NCBI RefSeq assembly: GCF_012971745.1
Contig: NZ_CP048834.1
Location: 3,162,001-3,226,000 of the forward strand
DNA from: Starkeya sp. ORNL1
GTDB lineage: Bacteria > Pseudomonadota > Alphaproteobacteria > Rhizobiales > Xanthobacteraceae
Length of the DNA stretch: 64,000 bases
Reading direction: 5' to 3'
Shown: piece after piece, positions 63,408-64,000 of the stretch
How the letters are laid out: each line of letters opens with the position of its first letter
How positions within the stretch are numbered: position 1 is the stretch's first letter
Made by a program: the position numbers and the translations under genes
The notes under the pieces: generated by a model
The model's database searches: none
Told to the model about the DNA's origin: nothing
What the model saw: the letters and a program-made list of their open reading frames with translations, nothing else

Positions 63408-64000
63408 GTGATCGCTCGTGCCGTCGCCGCTCGCCTTGCGGCCCTGAGCTTGCCGCTGCTCGCCTTTGCGGGCGCCGCGCAAGCGGATGCCTGGACCTAT
63501 GGCGGCACGCTCGGCAAGACGCCGATCGTCGTCGAATTCACCCGCGATCCGACCGCTGCCGGCAAGCCGCTGGCGGGGCGCTATTTCTACCCCGCGCAGG
63601 GTATCGATATCCCGCTGCAGCCCGGCAGCGGCGGGGTGATCGCGCTCAATGAGGAGAAGCCGTGCACGGTGAAGATCTGCAAGGATCCGCCGGACGGGCA
63701 GACCGCGAAGCCGCCGATCGGCGCGACTTGGTCGCTGAAGGCCGACGCTGCCGGTGCGCTCACCGGCATCTGGAAGGCCACGGGCGGCGCATCGCAGCCG
63801 GTGACGCTCAAGCGTGTCGGCAGCCGGCCTACCGGCAAGGATTTCGAGGATACGCCGCAGGCGCTGGTCGAACTCACCGACCAGCGCCTGTGGTCGGACG
63901 ATCCTTCGATCAGCCGACAGGCGACGCCCTATGATTTCCTGAAGATGCAGGCAACGCTGACGCTCGGGCCGGAGACGGCGTGGGGCGATGTCGCCTTTCG
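63408..64000 (+). CDS. secreted hypothetical protein, 3'-truncated by window edge
   Basis: The frame is open to the end of the window (at least 197 residues). From the GTG at 63408 the protein has a textbook signal peptide (ARLAALSLPLLAFAGAAQA, cleavage before DAWTYGG). The in-frame ATG at 63363 would add 15 residues but spans a palindrome, so GTG is preferred. The mature part starts with a small beta-rich domain (GGTLGKTPIVVEFTRD, then LAGRYFYPAQGIDIPL) and has two Cys (CTVKIC). It may be a periplasmic or lipid-associated protein; no family is assigned. Confidence 0.7.
   Translation, partial: MIARAVAARLAALSLPLLAFAGAAQADAWTYGGTLGKTPIVVEFTRDPTAAGKPLAGRYFYPAQGIDIPLQPGSGGVIALNEEKPCTVKICKDPPDGQTAKPPIGATWSLKADAAGALTGIWKATGGASQPVTLKRVGSRPTGKDFEDTPQALVELTDQRLWSDDPSISRQATPYDFLKMQATLTLGPETAWGDVAF

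Overview
The window is GC-rich and gene-dense, and it fits a member of the Hyphomicrobiales (Rhizobiales), probably close to the Xanthobacteraceae. The main evidence is the group of pckA, chvI/chvG, a short HprK, a mannose-type EIIA, HPr and ahcY, which is characteristic of that order. A SahR-like operator, DUF983, ExoD and TIGR03808-type proteins, and dense palindromic intergenic repeats support it. Genus assignment is inference only.

Region 1 (1-8826) looks like the end of an integrated island. It starts inside a nucleotide-sugar operon (epimerase/dehydratase, RmlC-like 3,5-epimerase, zinc-binding C-methyltransferase, DUF4910 aminopeptidase-like protein). An AT-rich TylF-like methyltransferase follows, then about 1.9 kb of gene debris (a frameshifted acyltransferase and a HlyD-type adaptor remnant). 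It ends with a complete P4-type integrase pointing away from the 3' end of tRNA-Ser(GGA).

Region 2 (8971-27731) holds a small secreted protein and an RND efflux pair. A three-gene amidoligase/transglutaminase cassette follows (DUF2126 fusion, circularly permuted ATP-grasp plus Alpha-E, second transglutaminase). Next come a periplasmic molybdenum hydroxylase with its triheme cytochrome c, an AmpG-like permease and recR.

Region 3 (28041-42415) holds an NhaD-type antiporter, pckA, a HugZ-like protein, and the acid/envelope stress pair chvI-chvG running into hprK, EIIA-Man and HPr (regulatory PTS). It continues with ahcY behind a probable SahR operator, a GNAT enzyme, a HIRAN-like membrane protein, ferredoxin-NADP reductase and a VOC protein.

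Region 4 (42416-64000) holds a diguanylate cyclase with a duplicated sensory module, an aldehyde dehydrogenase, ExoD, an HSL-type esterase and a MocR regulator. After these come a TIGR03808 protein, a serine hydrolase, a LysR regulator divergent from its likely target, and a ChbG/HpnK deacetylase divergent from a GT2-GT39-GtrA lipid-linked glycosylation operon. The window closes with Hsp20-Lon and a truncated secreted protein.

From about 27.8 kb onward most intergenic gaps carry members of at least four palindromic repeat families. One of them contains a 161-bp MITE-like insertion with a target duplication. The strongest candidate for an under-described system is the amidoligase/transglutaminase cassette at 14371-21235.
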